Both the position numbers and the translations under genes were made by a program. A stretch of DNA of 64,000 nucleotides from Terriglobia bacterium (GTDB taxonomy: Bacteria > Acidobacteriota > Vicinamibacteria > Vicinamibacterales > CAVVIG01), in assembly GCA_020073005.1 (NCBI GenBank), contig JAIQFX010000009.1:21752-85751 (forward strand), given 5' to 3'. The notes below the pieces were generated by a model that saw only the letters and a program-made list of their open reading frames with translations, had not been told where the DNA came from and searched no databases. This document shows positions 50,738 to 58,969 of the stretch, piece by piece. Every line of letters starts with the position of its first letter. Positions within the stretch are counted from its first letter, which is position 1.

Positions 50738-53248
50738 ATGTTTGAAACCTTTCGCCAGGATCTCCGTGTCGGCCTGCGCATCCTCATAAAAGAAAGATCC
50801 TTCTGCGCGCTGGCCGTCATCGTGCTGGCGCTGGGCATCTGCGGCGTGACGACGCAGTTCAGCGTGGTCAATGGCGTCATGCTGCGAGGATTCTCATTTC
50901 CGAACAGTGACCGGATGGTCGGGGTCAGCTTCATCGATCCCTCGAGCCGGACGTTCTTCGGCGTCAACAACCAGATTTCGTCGATGGATTACGAGGAGGT
51001 CGAGCCCGAGCAGAAGTCGCTCGAGCTGATGGCGGCCTACCTGAACGGATCCACGGTCAACGTCACGGTGAACGGCCACCCGCAGCGGTATCAGGGCGTC
51101 TACACGACGCCGAACTTCCTGCGCATCCTCGGCATCTCCCCAATTCTCGGTCGCGACTTCACGGCGGACGACAACAAGCCCGGCGCGGAGAAAGTCGCGC
51201 TCGTCGGCTACGGCACCTGGCAGCGCGACTTCAACGGCGCGCAGGACATCGTCGGCAAGGGCGTGCGCATCAACGGCACGCCGGCGACGGTCATCGGCGT
51301 GATGCCGAAAGGCTTCGCGTTCCCGACGAACGAAGAGATCTGGCTGCCGCTCTACGGCGAGTTCCCCGTCCGCCCGCGGAAGGATCCGCAGAACAACTTC
51401 CCCGGCGTCATCGGGCTGATCAAGCGGGACGTCTCGCTGGATCAGGCCAACGCCGAATTCACGACGCTGGCGAAGCGGCTGGCCGACGCGTATCCGGAGA
51501 CCAACAAGCAATACAACACCGCGCAGGTCGAGCCGCTCATCAAGACGTTCACGCCGCTGCCGCTCCGCGGCACGCTGCTGACCATGCTCGGCTTCTGCGT
51601 CGGCGTGCTGCTGATCGCGTGCGTCAACGTGATGAACATGCAGTTCGCGCGCGCGACGCTGCGCGCGAAGGAGCTCGCGGTCCGGTCGTCGCTCGGCGCG
51701 ACGCGCGGCCGGCTCGTGCGCCAGATGCTGACCGAGAGCCTGCTCGTCGCCAGCATCGGCGCCGTCATCGGCATCGGCCTCGCCTACGTCTGCAACGACT
51801 GGCTGACGGCGTCGGTTCGCAACCTCGACAACCCGATTCCGTCCTGGATCACGTTCGACATCGATCTGCCTGTCCTGCTCTTCACGGTCGGCGCCACGCT
51901 GATCGCCGCCGTCGTCTCCGGCCTTCTGCCGGCGTACATGGCGTCGCGCGCGAACACGGTCGAGATGCTCAAGGAAGGCGGGCGCGGCAACACCGGCCGC
52001 GGCATCAACATCGTCACGCGCGGCCTCGTCGTGTTTCAGATCGTCGTGACGTTCGTCCTGCTGATCGGCTCGCTCCTGCAGCTGCGGTCGATTCTCAATC
52101 AGCAGACGATCGACTACGGCTACGACACCAGCGGCATCATGTCCGCGCGCATGGGCCTGATGGACGGCGACTACCCCACGCAGGACGCGCGCCGGCTGTT
52201 CTACGACCGCCTCGTGCGCGACCTGAAAGCCGATCCTGAGTTCGAGGCCGTGGCGCTGACCAATCGCTTCCGGATGGTCTTCTCGGGCAACGGGCCGATC
52301 GAGATCGAAGGCAAGAAGTACCAGGACAAGAAGGATCGTCCGCTGGCCAACAACGAGCAGGTGACGGGCGGCTTCTTCGACGTGATGGGCCAGAAGCTGA
52401 TCGCCGGCCGCACATTCAAAGACGACGATCTGGACTCGAAGCTGCCGGTGGCGATCGTCAACGTCGCGTTCGCGCGGAAGCACTACGGCAACGACAGCGC
52501 GCTCGGCCGCCGCTTCCGCACCGTCGGCAACAACGGCACGCTCTTCGGTCCATGGCGCACGATCGTCGGCGTCGTTTCAACCGTGCGGATGCTCGGCCCG
52601 TTCAACAATCCTGGCGTCGACGACTCGGGCTTCTACGTGCCGTTCTACTCGAGCGTCTTCGGTCCCGCGCTGCCGGCGCCGCTCGTGAGCCAGTTCGCGA
52701 CGGTGATCGTGAAGCCGCGCGGCGGACAGAAGGCCGATCTCCTGGCGAACACGCTCCGTCGCGACGCGAACAAGGCGGATCCGAACCTGCCGCTCTACTT
52801 CGTCGACACACCGAAGAAGCAGCTCGACGGCCAGGTCGCCCAGAACCGCATCATCGCCACGATGTTCTCGATCTTCGGCGCAGTCGCGGTCGTGCTGGCG
52901 TCGGTCGGCGTCTACGGCGTGATGTCGTTCGCGGTCAACCAGCGCAAGCAGGAATTCGGCGTGCGCATGGCGCTCGGCGCCGACTACGGCCGCATTCTGT
53001 CGATGGTGCTGCGGCAGGGCACGCTGCAGATTGCGCTCGGGCTGGGGGTCGGGCTCGTGATGACGCTCGGGCTCGTCGCCGTCGCGGGCGACGGGATTCA
53101 GAACACGCTGTTCGGCGTGAGCACGCGCGATCCGCTGGTCTACGGCGCCGTCACCACGCTTGTCACAATCGTTTCACTGATCGCGACGTTCGTCCCCGCC
53201 CGCCGCGCCACGCGCGTCGATCCGATGATCGCCCTGCGCGCGGAATGA
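50738..53248 (+). CDS. ADOP-type ABC transporter permease (MacB/FtsX-like)
   Basis: An 836-residue acidobacterial duplicated orphan permease. The N-terminal helix is CALAVIVLALGICGVTTQFS, followed by a MacB periplasmic core (NVTVNGHPQRYQGVYTTPNF, ILGRDFTADDNKPGAEKVAL). FtsX unit one has helices GTLLTMLGFCVGVLLIACVN and LLVASIGAVIGIGLAYVCN and a third near VLLFTVGATLIAAVVSGLLP. A second helix-core-FtsX unit follows (FQIVVTFVLLIGSLL; ATMFSIFGAVAVVLASVGVY; ALGLGVGLVMTLGLVAVAG). No ATPase gene is adjacent, as is usual for ADOP genes. Substrate unknown. Confidence 0.92.
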   Translation: MFETFRQDLRVGLRILIKERSFCALAVIVLALGICGVTTQFSVVNGVMLRGFSFPNSDRMVGVSFIDPSSRTFFGVNNQISSMDYEEVEPEQKSLELMAAYLNGSTVNVTVNGHPQRYQGVYTTPNFLRILGISPILGRDFTADDNKPGAEKVALVGYGTWQRDFNGAQDIVGKGVRINGTPATVIGVMPKGFAFPTNEEIWLPLYGEFPVRPRKDPQNNFPGVIGLIKRDVSLDQANAEFTTLAKRLADAYPETNKQYNTAQVEPLIKTFTPLPLRGTLLTMLGFCVGVLLIACVNVMNMQFARATLRAKELAVRSSLGATRGRLVRQMLTESLLVASIGAVIGIGLAYVCNDWLTASVRNLDNPIPSWITFDIDLPVLLFTVGATLIAAVVSGLLPAYMASRANTVEMLKEGGRGNTGRGINIVTRGLVVFQIVVTFVLLIGSLLQLRSILNQQTIDYGYDTSGIMSARMGLMDGDYPTQDARRLFYDRLVRDLKADPEFEAVALTNRFRMVFSGNGPIEIEGKKYQDKKDRPLANNEQVTGGFFDVMGQKLIAGRTFKDDDLDSKLPVAIVNVAFARKHYGNDSALGRRFRTVGNNGTLFGPWRTIVGVVSTVRMLGPFNNPGVDDSGFYVPFYSSVFGPALPAPLVSQFATVIVKPRGGQKADLLANTLRRDANKADPNLPLYFVDTPKKQLDGQVAQNRIIATMFSIFGAVAVVLASVGVYGVMSFAVNQRKQEFGVRMALGADYGRILSMVLRQGTLQIALGLGVGLVMTLGLVAVAGDGIQNTLFGVSTRDPLVYGAVTTLVTIVSLIATFVPARRATRVDPMIALRAE

Positions 53249-53264
53249 CCGATTTCACCGTTCT

Positions 53265-53302
53265 TTGCTCTGCGGTTTCGGCGGTTTCTGCGTTGATCGT
53301 CG
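53265..53302. repeat. CTGCG-type intergenic repeat, second copy
   Basis: TTGCTCTGCGGTTTCGGCGG leads into GCGGTTTCTGCGTTGATCGT, the reverse complement of the sequence at 3251-3270. It begins 16 bases after the permease stop. Nothing else is seen in the 138-base gap before the next gene. Confidence 0.75.
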
Positions 53303-53386
53303 TCTGCCGTCAGTTCTCTTCGATTTGACAGAGCGCGCGTGGCGGCTCAGTATGTCGCCACGGATCCGTCATCTCAGGAGGCACGT

Positions 53387-54517
53387 ATGCGACGGTTGGT
53401 TTCGACGTCTGCGATCGTCATGGCGCTGTTCACGGCTTCGGGACTGGCTCAGCAAGCCGGACCGTACAAAGTACTCAAGACCGCGCGAGTCGGCGGCGAG
53501 GGCGGCTTCGACTACATCTACGCTGACGTCGCCGGACGCCGGCTCTACATTCCGCGCGGCGGCCAGCGCGGCGCGCCCGCGACCGACACGACGCCGGCCG
53601 TCCCCGCGACGCCGGGCCGCATCACCGTCTTCGACCTCGACACGCTCGCGCCGGTCAGCGACATTCCCGATACGGGCGGCAACGGCGTTGCGGTCGATCC
53701 GAAATCCGGCCACGGCTTCTCGAGCAGCAGTCCCGTCTCGATGTTCGACACGAAGACGCTGAAGGTGATCAAGAAGATCGACGTGGCCGGCCCGAGGCCG
53801 GGCGGTGGCCCGGTCGCGCGGCCGGACGGCATCCTCTTCGATGCATTCAACGATCGCGTGTACGTCTTCAGTCACCCGACGAAGGACGCGATCGCGATCG
53901 ATTCGAAGGACGGCACCGTCGTCGGCACGATCGATCTCGGCGGCGTGCCCGAACAGGCGGTCGTCGACGGGAAGGGCCACATGTGGGCCGTGATGCAGGA
54001 CGCGCAAGGCAGCGTGACCGCCGTCGACGTCAAGACGATGAAGGCGACGGCGCACTATCCATTCGGCGACGTCGGCGGATGCAACGGCCTCGCGCTGGAC
54101 GACAAGAACCACGTGCTCTTCGCGGCGTGCGCCATCTCGGGCAACCCGCCGGCGCAGCCGCCGCAGCCGACGATGGTGATCCTGAGCGCCACCGACGGAA
54201 AGATCCTCGCGAAGCTGCCGCTCGCGGGCGGCTCCGACGGCGCCGTCTTCAATCCCTCGACGATGGAAGCCTTCAGCACGCACGGCAACGGCACGCTGAC
54301 GGTCGTCAAGGAGAAGAGCCCGACCAGCTTCGAGGTCGAGCAGAATCTGCAGACGATGAACGGCGCGCGCACCGTGACGTTCGACAGGAAGACGAACCAC
54401 ATTCTGACGATGAGCATCGAGCGCGGACCGGGGACGCCGCCGCCGCCCGGCGGAGGCCGCGGGACGCCCGGGACGCCGGTGCCCGGCTCGTTCACGATTC
54501 TCGTGATCGGCAAGTAA
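53387..54517 (+). CDS. YncE-like secreted beta-propeller protein
   Basis: A 376-residue exported protein with TCTCAGGAGGCACGT as ribosome-binding site before the ATG at 53387. After the signal peptide (STSAIVMALFTASGLAQ) it shows YVTN/YncE-type blades: GGFDYIYADVAGRRLYIPRG, ITVFDLDTLAPVSDIPDTGG, AIDSKDGTVVGTIDLGGVPE, and GGCNGLALDDKNHVLFAACA. It ends in a Pro/Gly-rich tail. Proteins of this sort often bind to or store surface ligands, and some accompany redox enzymes. No catalytic residues are recognised. The longer open frame upstream to 53339 lacks a signal peptide at its start and is rejected. Confidence 0.82.
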   Translation: MRRLVSTSAIVMALFTASGLAQQAGPYKVLKTARVGGEGGFDYIYADVAGRRLYIPRGGQRGAPATDTTPAVPATPGRITVFDLDTLAPVSDIPDTGGNGVAVDPKSGHGFSSSSPVSMFDTKTLKVIKKIDVAGPRPGGGPVARPDGILFDAFNDRVYVFSHPTKDAIAIDSKDGTVVGTIDLGGVPEQAVVDGKGHMWAVMQDAQGSVTAVDVKTMKATAHYPFGDVGGCNGLALDDKNHVLFAACAISGNPPAQPPQPTMVILSATDGKILAKLPLAGGSDGAVFNPSTMEAFSTHGNGTLTVVKEKSPTSFEVEQNLQTMNGARTVTFDRKTNHILTMSIERGPGTPPPPGGGRGTPGTPVPGSFTILVIGK

Positions 54518-54610
54518 TCGGGGCGCCCGCACGCTATTCGCACTTTCTTTACGCCGTCGCACGGTGACCGCGGTAGGATGAACACTCTTCATTCCTTACG
54601 AGGTGTCACC

Positions 54611-56062
54611 GTGCGACTCAGATTCTTCGTCGCCGGCTTAGCCGCGCTGCTCGCCACCGTCGGCGCGGGCCGACCTGCTGCCGCCCAGTCCGATCAGCCC
54701 ACCATCGATCTCGTCGTCGGCGCGGGACGTCCGCTGCGCGTCGCGCTCGACGAGAAAACCCAGATCAAGAGCGTCGGACAAGCGGTGACGGGCACGATCA
54801 CGGAACCGGTCTATGCCTACGACCGCATCGTGATCGACGTGGGCGCGAAGGTTCGCGGCCACGTGTCGAAGATCGACAGCGGATCGAAGCTGGTCCGCGC
54901 GCGCGCGTACATGGGCGGCAACCTCTCGCCCACCAAACACGCGACGCTGCAGTTCGACACGCTGATCCTGGCCGAGGGTCACGAGATGCCGATCGACACG
55001 GTCGTCAAGGGCGGCATCCCGAACGTGACGCGGAAGTTCGCCGGCGGCTCGAAGTCACCGCGCAAGGAGCCGGCCGCGACCAACGACGACGCCAATCCCA
55101 CGCTCGCGTCACGGGCGCGCGGCGAAATCAGCCAGCGGAAGGAGGAGGCCATCGCGGGAGCGAAGCAGGCGGTCTCGGACGCGAAGCAGAAAGTCCGCGA
55201 CACGTTCTCGCAGATCAAGTCGCTGCGCGAGCCGGGTCAGATGAGCAAGCTGAAAGACGCCGCGGTGCAGCAGCTTCCCTATCATCCGCAGTACATCGCG
55301 AAGGGCACCGTGTACGACGCCGAGCTTTCGTCGCCCGTCTCGTTCGGCAGTGCGGTACCGGCTGATGCGGCGCCCGCGGGGACGAAACCGGCGCCGGACA
55401 GCGTTCTGACCGCCCGGCTCGCCACCACGCTCGACTCGTCGAAGACACCGCGCGGAACGCCCTTCGAGGCCGTGCTCACGGAGCCGGTGTTCTCCGAGGA
55501 TCATCACGTGATTCTTCCCGAGGGCACGAAGCTGACCGGTGAAGTGACGCTCGCGCGGCCGGCGCGCAAGTTCCATCGCAACGGCCAGCTGCGTTTCCTG
55601 TTCCAGAACGTGCAGGTGCCGAACCAGCAGCCGATGCCGCTGCTCGGCGCGTTGCACTCGGTGGACGCGAGCGACGACGATCACGTCGCGGTCGACGACG
55701 AGGGCGGCGCAACGCTCGAGAATTCCAAGACGCGGTTCATCGCGCCGGCGCTGTCGCTGATGACGCTGCACGCGTCGGTTGAGCACGACGGCCACAGCTT
55801 CGCGGACCCCGATGGCGATGGGACGATCAAGAACGCCGGGCACGGCGCGGGCAGCCGCGGCATGGGCGGCTTCATCGGCATGGGGCTCATCGGCGCGGCC
55901 GTGAGCCAGATCACGCGCCCGGTCGGGATCGCGATGGGCGCGTACGGCGCGGCCAAGACCATGTACTCGAACGTGCTCGGCAAGGGCCGCGAGGTGACGT
56001 TCGAGGCCGACACGCCTATCCAGGTTCGGCTGGCGCCAGGGACACTTGAAACTGAAAAGTGA
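54611..56062 (+). CDS. Exported protein with two beta-barrel (TrbI/VirB10-like) domains
   Basis: A 483-residue exported protein. I chose GTG 54611 (GAGGTGTCACC before it) over ATG 54578, because the latter lies inside a TAGGAT -10-like box. After the signal peptide (VAGLAALLATVGAGRPAAAQ) two related beta segments occur: LRVALDEKTQIKSVGQAVTG with VYAYDRIVIDVGAKVRGHVS, and LTARLATTLDSSKTPRGTPF with HHVILPEGTKLTGEVTLARP. Between them is a helical Lys/Ala-rich stretch (SQRKEEAIAGAKQAVSDAKQ). A glycine-rich hydrophobic region (GGFIGMGLIGAAVSQI) lies near the end. The fold recalls secretion-system VirB10/TrbI barrels, but no such system is nearby. The last codons run into a repeat. Confidence 0.6.
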   Translation: MRLRFFVAGLAALLATVGAGRPAAAQSDQPTIDLVVGAGRPLRVALDEKTQIKSVGQAVTGTITEPVYAYDRIVIDVGAKVRGHVSKIDSGSKLVRARAYMGGNLSPTKHATLQFDTLILAEGHEMPIDTVVKGGIPNVTRKFAGGSKSPRKEPAATNDDANPTLASRARGEISQRKEEAIAGAKQAVSDAKQKVRDTFSQIKSLREPGQMSKLKDAAVQQLPYHPQYIAKGTVYDAELSSPVSFGSAVPADAAPAGTKPAPDSVLTARLATTLDSSKTPRGTPFEAVLTEPVFSEDHHVILPEGTKLTGEVTLARPARKFHRNGQLRFLFQNVQVPNQQPMPLLGALHSVDASDDDHVAVDDEGGATLENSKTRFIAPALSLMTLHASVEHDGHSFADPDGDGTIKNAGHGAGSRGMGGFIGMGLIGAAVSQITRPVGIAMGAYGAAKTMYSNVLGKGREVTFEADTPIQVRLAPGTLETEK

Positions 56063-56127
56063 AAACAGAAAAGTGAAAAGCGGAGAGTCTTCAGTTTTCA
56101 GTTTTCTCTTTTCACTTTTAACTTTCT
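56045..56127. repeat. AAAAGTGAAAA / TTTTCACTTTT palindromic repeat
   Basis: Left half: ACTGAAAAGTGAAAACAGAA and AAGTGAAAAG. Right half: TTCAGTTTTCAGTTTTCTC and TTTTCACTTTTAACTTTC, the mirror of the left half. It is strikingly A/T-rich in a GC-rich neighbourhood. The element encodes the end of one gene and the complete signal peptide of the next, and could form a long hairpin. Confidence 0.78.
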
Positions 56128-56975
56128 CCAGCGCCCTCCTCGCCCAACAGCCCGCGTTTAAGGCAGAAACCCGCCTCGTCGTCGTCCACGCGACCGTCAG
56201 GAACGCGCGTGGCGAATTGGTCACCAACCTCGAGCGCGGCGCGTTCACGATCTACGAGAACGGACGGCGGCAGCCGATCACGATCTTCCGCCGCGACGAC
56301 ATCCCCGTCTCGCTGGGCCTGCTGATCGACAACAGCGGCAGCATGCGGACGCTGCGGACGAAGGTCGAGGCGGCGGCGCTGGCGCTCGCGCGCGCGTCGA
56401 ATCCGCAGGACGAGATCTTCGTCCTCAACTTCAACGACAAGGCACGCATCGACGTGCCGTTCACGAGCGACATCGGCGTCCTCGAGTCCGGCATCGCGCG
56501 CGTCGATTCGATCGGCGGCACCGCGATGCGCGACGCGATCGACATGGCGCAGGGCTATCTCGCCGAGCACGGGACACGCGACCGCAAGGTCCTGCTCGTC
56601 ATCACCGACGGCATCGACAACGCGAGCATGGCGACGCGCGATCGGATCGAGAAGCAGGCCGAGCAGCGCGACACGGTGATCTTCGCGGTGGGACTCTTCG
56701 GCGACGAGGAGCGCGTCAAGCAGGGCCGACACGAGCTGGATCAGCTCGCCGACAAGACGGGCGGCCTCGCCTACTATCCGGCGGGCATCGACGAGATCAA
56801 CGGCGTCGCGCTGGAGATCGCGAAGCAGATCAGGAATCAGTACACGATCGGCTACACGCCGATCAATCAGAAGCTCGACGGCACCTACCGTACGATCCGC
56901 ATGACCGTAGACTCGCCGGAGAGGCTCACCGTCCGCGCCCGCGCAGGGTATCGAGCCTCGCCGTCGGGGCGGTAA
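56046..56975 (+). CDS. Secreted VWA domain protein (VWFA-related acidobacterial type)
   Basis: A 309-residue exported protein that overlaps the previous gene by 17 bases. The mature part starts near RLVVVHATVRNARGELVTNL and has a VWA domain with the MIDAS motif LLIDNSGSMRTLR, DRKVLLVITDGIDNASM and a C-terminal NQYTIGYTPINQKLDGTYRT beta part; this matches the VWFA-related family abundant in Acidobacteriota. The N-terminus (MKLKSENRKVKSGESSVFSF and LFSLLTFSSALLAQ) is a normal-looking signal peptide but is wholly encoded by an A/T-rich intergenic repeat. The stop TAA is followed at once by foreign, lower-GC sequence, so the C-terminus may have been trimmed. Confidence 0.83.
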   Translation: MKLKSENRKVKSGESSVFSFLFSLLTFSSALLAQQPAFKAETRLVVVHATVRNARGELVTNLERGAFTIYENGRRQPITIFRRDDIPVSLGLLIDNSGSMRTLRTKVEAAALALARASNPQDEIFVLNFNDKARIDVPFTSDIGVLESGIARVDSIGGTAMRDAIDMAQGYLAEHGTRDRKVLLVITDGIDNASMATRDRIEKQAEQRDTVIFAVGLFGDEERVKQGRHELDQLADKTGGLAYYPAGIDEINGVALEIAKQIRNQYTIGYTPINQKLDGTYRTIRMTVDSPERLTVRARAGYRASPSGR

Positions 56976-57099
56976 GAGCGGCGGGCAGCCGAACTGCAAC
57001 CCGCTGGCCGGTAGCAGCTACGCCTTCGATAACGATGGCAATTCCATTGGGCAAGTCGCGGAGGTTCCAGCATACTCGTTTAGTAAACAGCCGTATGCG

Positions 57100-57816
57100 G
57101 TGAATTACGACAGCCTCTCAGTCCCGCTTACATCGCCGATCAGCTTTGGCACAGGCTTCGCGTCGCTCCTCGGAGGAAGCGCGGCCAAGAATGGCACATC
57201 GGTCGGCGTGGCGGATGTTTCTGACGGGCCGCCGGCCTACGTGGGCATTGAATTCAGAGACTCGTGTCCACGGCTTCCGGAAACGGGAGATCCCGTGGAT
57301 CTCAGTCAGAGCAACACTCAACGGTACGGGCAGCTGAAGACAACGCTCACGCTCACATCTACATCATGCACCGCCTATTTCAATTCGAGCCCGTCCAGAG
57401 CGGTGATCTATGACGAGATTGCGCCAGCAGTCGGTCGCCAAAAGGCGTTCGATGGGCCGAGAACGAGGATGAGTCGATTTGACGCGGGAGTGTACTGGGC
57501 GACGGCGACTGAAGGCGACCGGAACATCCTTAAGCGGGCGCCCGTACGTCAAATATTTGCAGAAGATAAGGGCGTGAAGGCTGCAGCGCAAGGAGTGAGA
57601 TTTCCAAACGGGGATCCTGCGTCGTCTGTGTACGTGAATACAAATCCTCTGGCCTTAAGTCTCTTCTCACCAGCCGATCTGTTGCATGAGGCGCTGCACA
57701 ATGTGACGGGTGACAGCGATTCGCAGCTCGCTGGCCGTTTGGGTGTGACCGTCAGCAGAACTGACACCACGGCGATTTCACGGGTACTCGTGAGCAACGG
57801 TTGTGCGCCACGTTAA
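57100..57816 (+). CDS. Putative HExxH metalloprotein, probably a 5'-truncated gene
   Basis: A 238-residue reading from GTG 57100. No family is recognised. It contains DLLHEALHNVTGD with His196, Glu197 and His200, the zincin signature HExxH. Composition differs from the neighbours: lower GC and many A/T-ending codons. The frame continues upstream without a start through SYAFDNDGNSIGQVAEV (about 57016) to near the VWA stop, with Tyr/Asp/Gly sequence reminiscent of RHS/YD repeats. This suggests the 3' end of a larger gene, possibly the toxin-like tip of a polymorphic protein, left after a deletion. If the GTG start is real, there is no signal peptide. Function uncertain. Confidence 0.5.
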   Translation: MNYDSLSVPLTSPISFGTGFASLLGGSAAKNGTSVGVADVSDGPPAYVGIEFRDSCPRLPETGDPVDLSQSNTQRYGQLKTTLTLTSTSCTAYFNSSPSRAVIYDEIAPAVGRQKAFDGPRTRMSRFDAGVYWATATEGDRNILKRAPVRQIFAEDKGVKAAAQGVRFPNGDPASSVYVNTNPLALSLFSPADLLHEALHNVTGDSDSQLAGRLGVTVSRTDTTAISRVLVSNGCAPR

Positions 57817-57822
57817 CTACTT

Positions 57823-58647
57823 ATGGGAATGATTCGACTCGTTGCCCTTCTAGGGTTGACGGCCTGCCTAATGGCCAGCGGCGCCAGACCACTCTCAGCC
57901 GAGGCGTGTGTAGCTCCGGCGTACTTCGTCGCTGTGGATAACACCTCGCGCTACCGCGATGTTCCAGGCTACCTACAGGTGAGCCTCGCTCGTCCTGCGT
58001 TCACATTGCCTAATCTCGATTGTCTCGTTCGAACGCTGAAGGCGAGTTATTTCTCTGACTTTGGCTTGACGATCTTTGTGTTCGACCAGAGGTACTACGC
58101 CGGAGAGTTTGTTCCTGCTTTGATGGAACCCACCGAAAAGGCTCTACTCACTTATCAGCAGCTGCGCGCGATGTATGTGTTCGAGCCCTCGAAGCACCAG
58201 GAGTCCATCACGATTACGCCCCTGGGTTATGGATCGGATTCGAGGTTTGACAGTCGAATCGACGTGGCGTCGGCCGCCCCGCAGCACTGTCGATACGGCT
58301 TGAAGAATCGCTGCCTCTTCGCAGTCGATGCTCAGGGTCTCGACAACGACGAGCGGTTGTCTGGGTTCAGTGGTGCCGTTGTGGTGAAGGGCGCAATCGG
58401 ACCTGGCGGCGACGTGCGACGCGCTCGTATAACGGCCACCCGCGGCACATCGGCGCCGACGCTGAAGCGCGTGTCGACTACGGCTCTCGCAAGCATGAAG
58501 ACGTGGTGGTTTGAACCTGCGTCACGCGAAGACTCAGTTCAGATCACATTTCTATTTGGGAACGAAGCGACACCGTCGAACAGCGGCTCTGAACTAACAC
58601 TCGTGCTTTCGAACAGCTTCACGGTGATCGGCGACACCCTACGTTAG
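57823..58647 (+). CDS. Secreted protein with a TonB C-terminal-like domain
   Basis: A 274-residue exported protein seven bases after the previous gene. The signal peptide is LVALLGLTACLMASGARPLS. The C-terminal part, VVVKGAIGPGGDVRRARITA then ALASMKTWWFEPAS and VQITFLFGN, has the layout of the TonB C-terminal domain (I-G-x-G-x-V-x-x-A-R; A-x-x-x-x-x-W-x-F-x-P). The N-terminal half (DVPGYLQVSLARPAFTLPNL, LTIFVFDQRYYAGEFVPALM) is unrecognised. It shares lower GC and unusual codon use with the upstream HExxH gene and was probably acquired with it. The two could be a toxin-like enzyme and its partner, but nothing shows this directly. Confidence 0.6.
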   Translation: MGMIRLVALLGLTACLMASGARPLSAEACVAPAYFVAVDNTSRYRDVPGYLQVSLARPAFTLPNLDCLVRTLKASYFSDFGLTIFVFDQRYYAGEFVPALMEPTEKALLTYQQLRAMYVFEPSKHQESITITPLGYGSDSRFDSRIDVASAAPQHCRYGLKNRCLFAVDAQGLDNDERLSGFSGAVVVKGAIGPGGDVRRARITATRGTSAPTLKRVSTTALASMKTWWFEPASREDSVQITFLFGNEATPSNSGSELTLVLSNSFTVIGDTLR

Positions 58648-58969
58648 ATGTTTTTTGCGCTGGCCGCGAACCGGCCTCACTAACTGTCTCGGCGCGCTCG
58701 AACTCGTGCGTCCAATGCCATCCTTCGTCTTCGCGCTCGCACGATGCCGTCGCCCGCAGTCGTCCCCCGACTCGACCTCTCATTCCGCGTATGCAATGCG
58801 TGTACGTGAGCTTCCCCGTCACGTAGACAGCTGATAAGTAGACTGCGCCGTCGATTGACGTTTGAATGGCCGCCCACGCTGCGGTGCGCCGCCCGGCGAA
58901 ACAATAGCGACGGCCCGACGGCGACGGCTTCTCACGTGAACGCGATCAACGTGGCTTGCAAACCCCGCG
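58648..58969. other. Gap of about 320 bases without a convincing gene
   Basis: After the low-GC island no start-bearing gene fits. On the minus strand a frame without ATG reads AAWAAIQTSIDGAVYLSAVY then GKLTYTHCIRGMRGRVGG and WHWTHEFERAE (about 58870-58690), which looks protein-like and may be a relic. No promoter, RNA or terminator is evident. Confidence 0.3.

Noticed and set aside
58619..58930. Minus-strand reading with WHWTHEFERAE and similar text
   Set aside because: Looks somewhat protein-like but has no proper start, and its main part ends inside the neighbouring gene; noted as a possible relic only.
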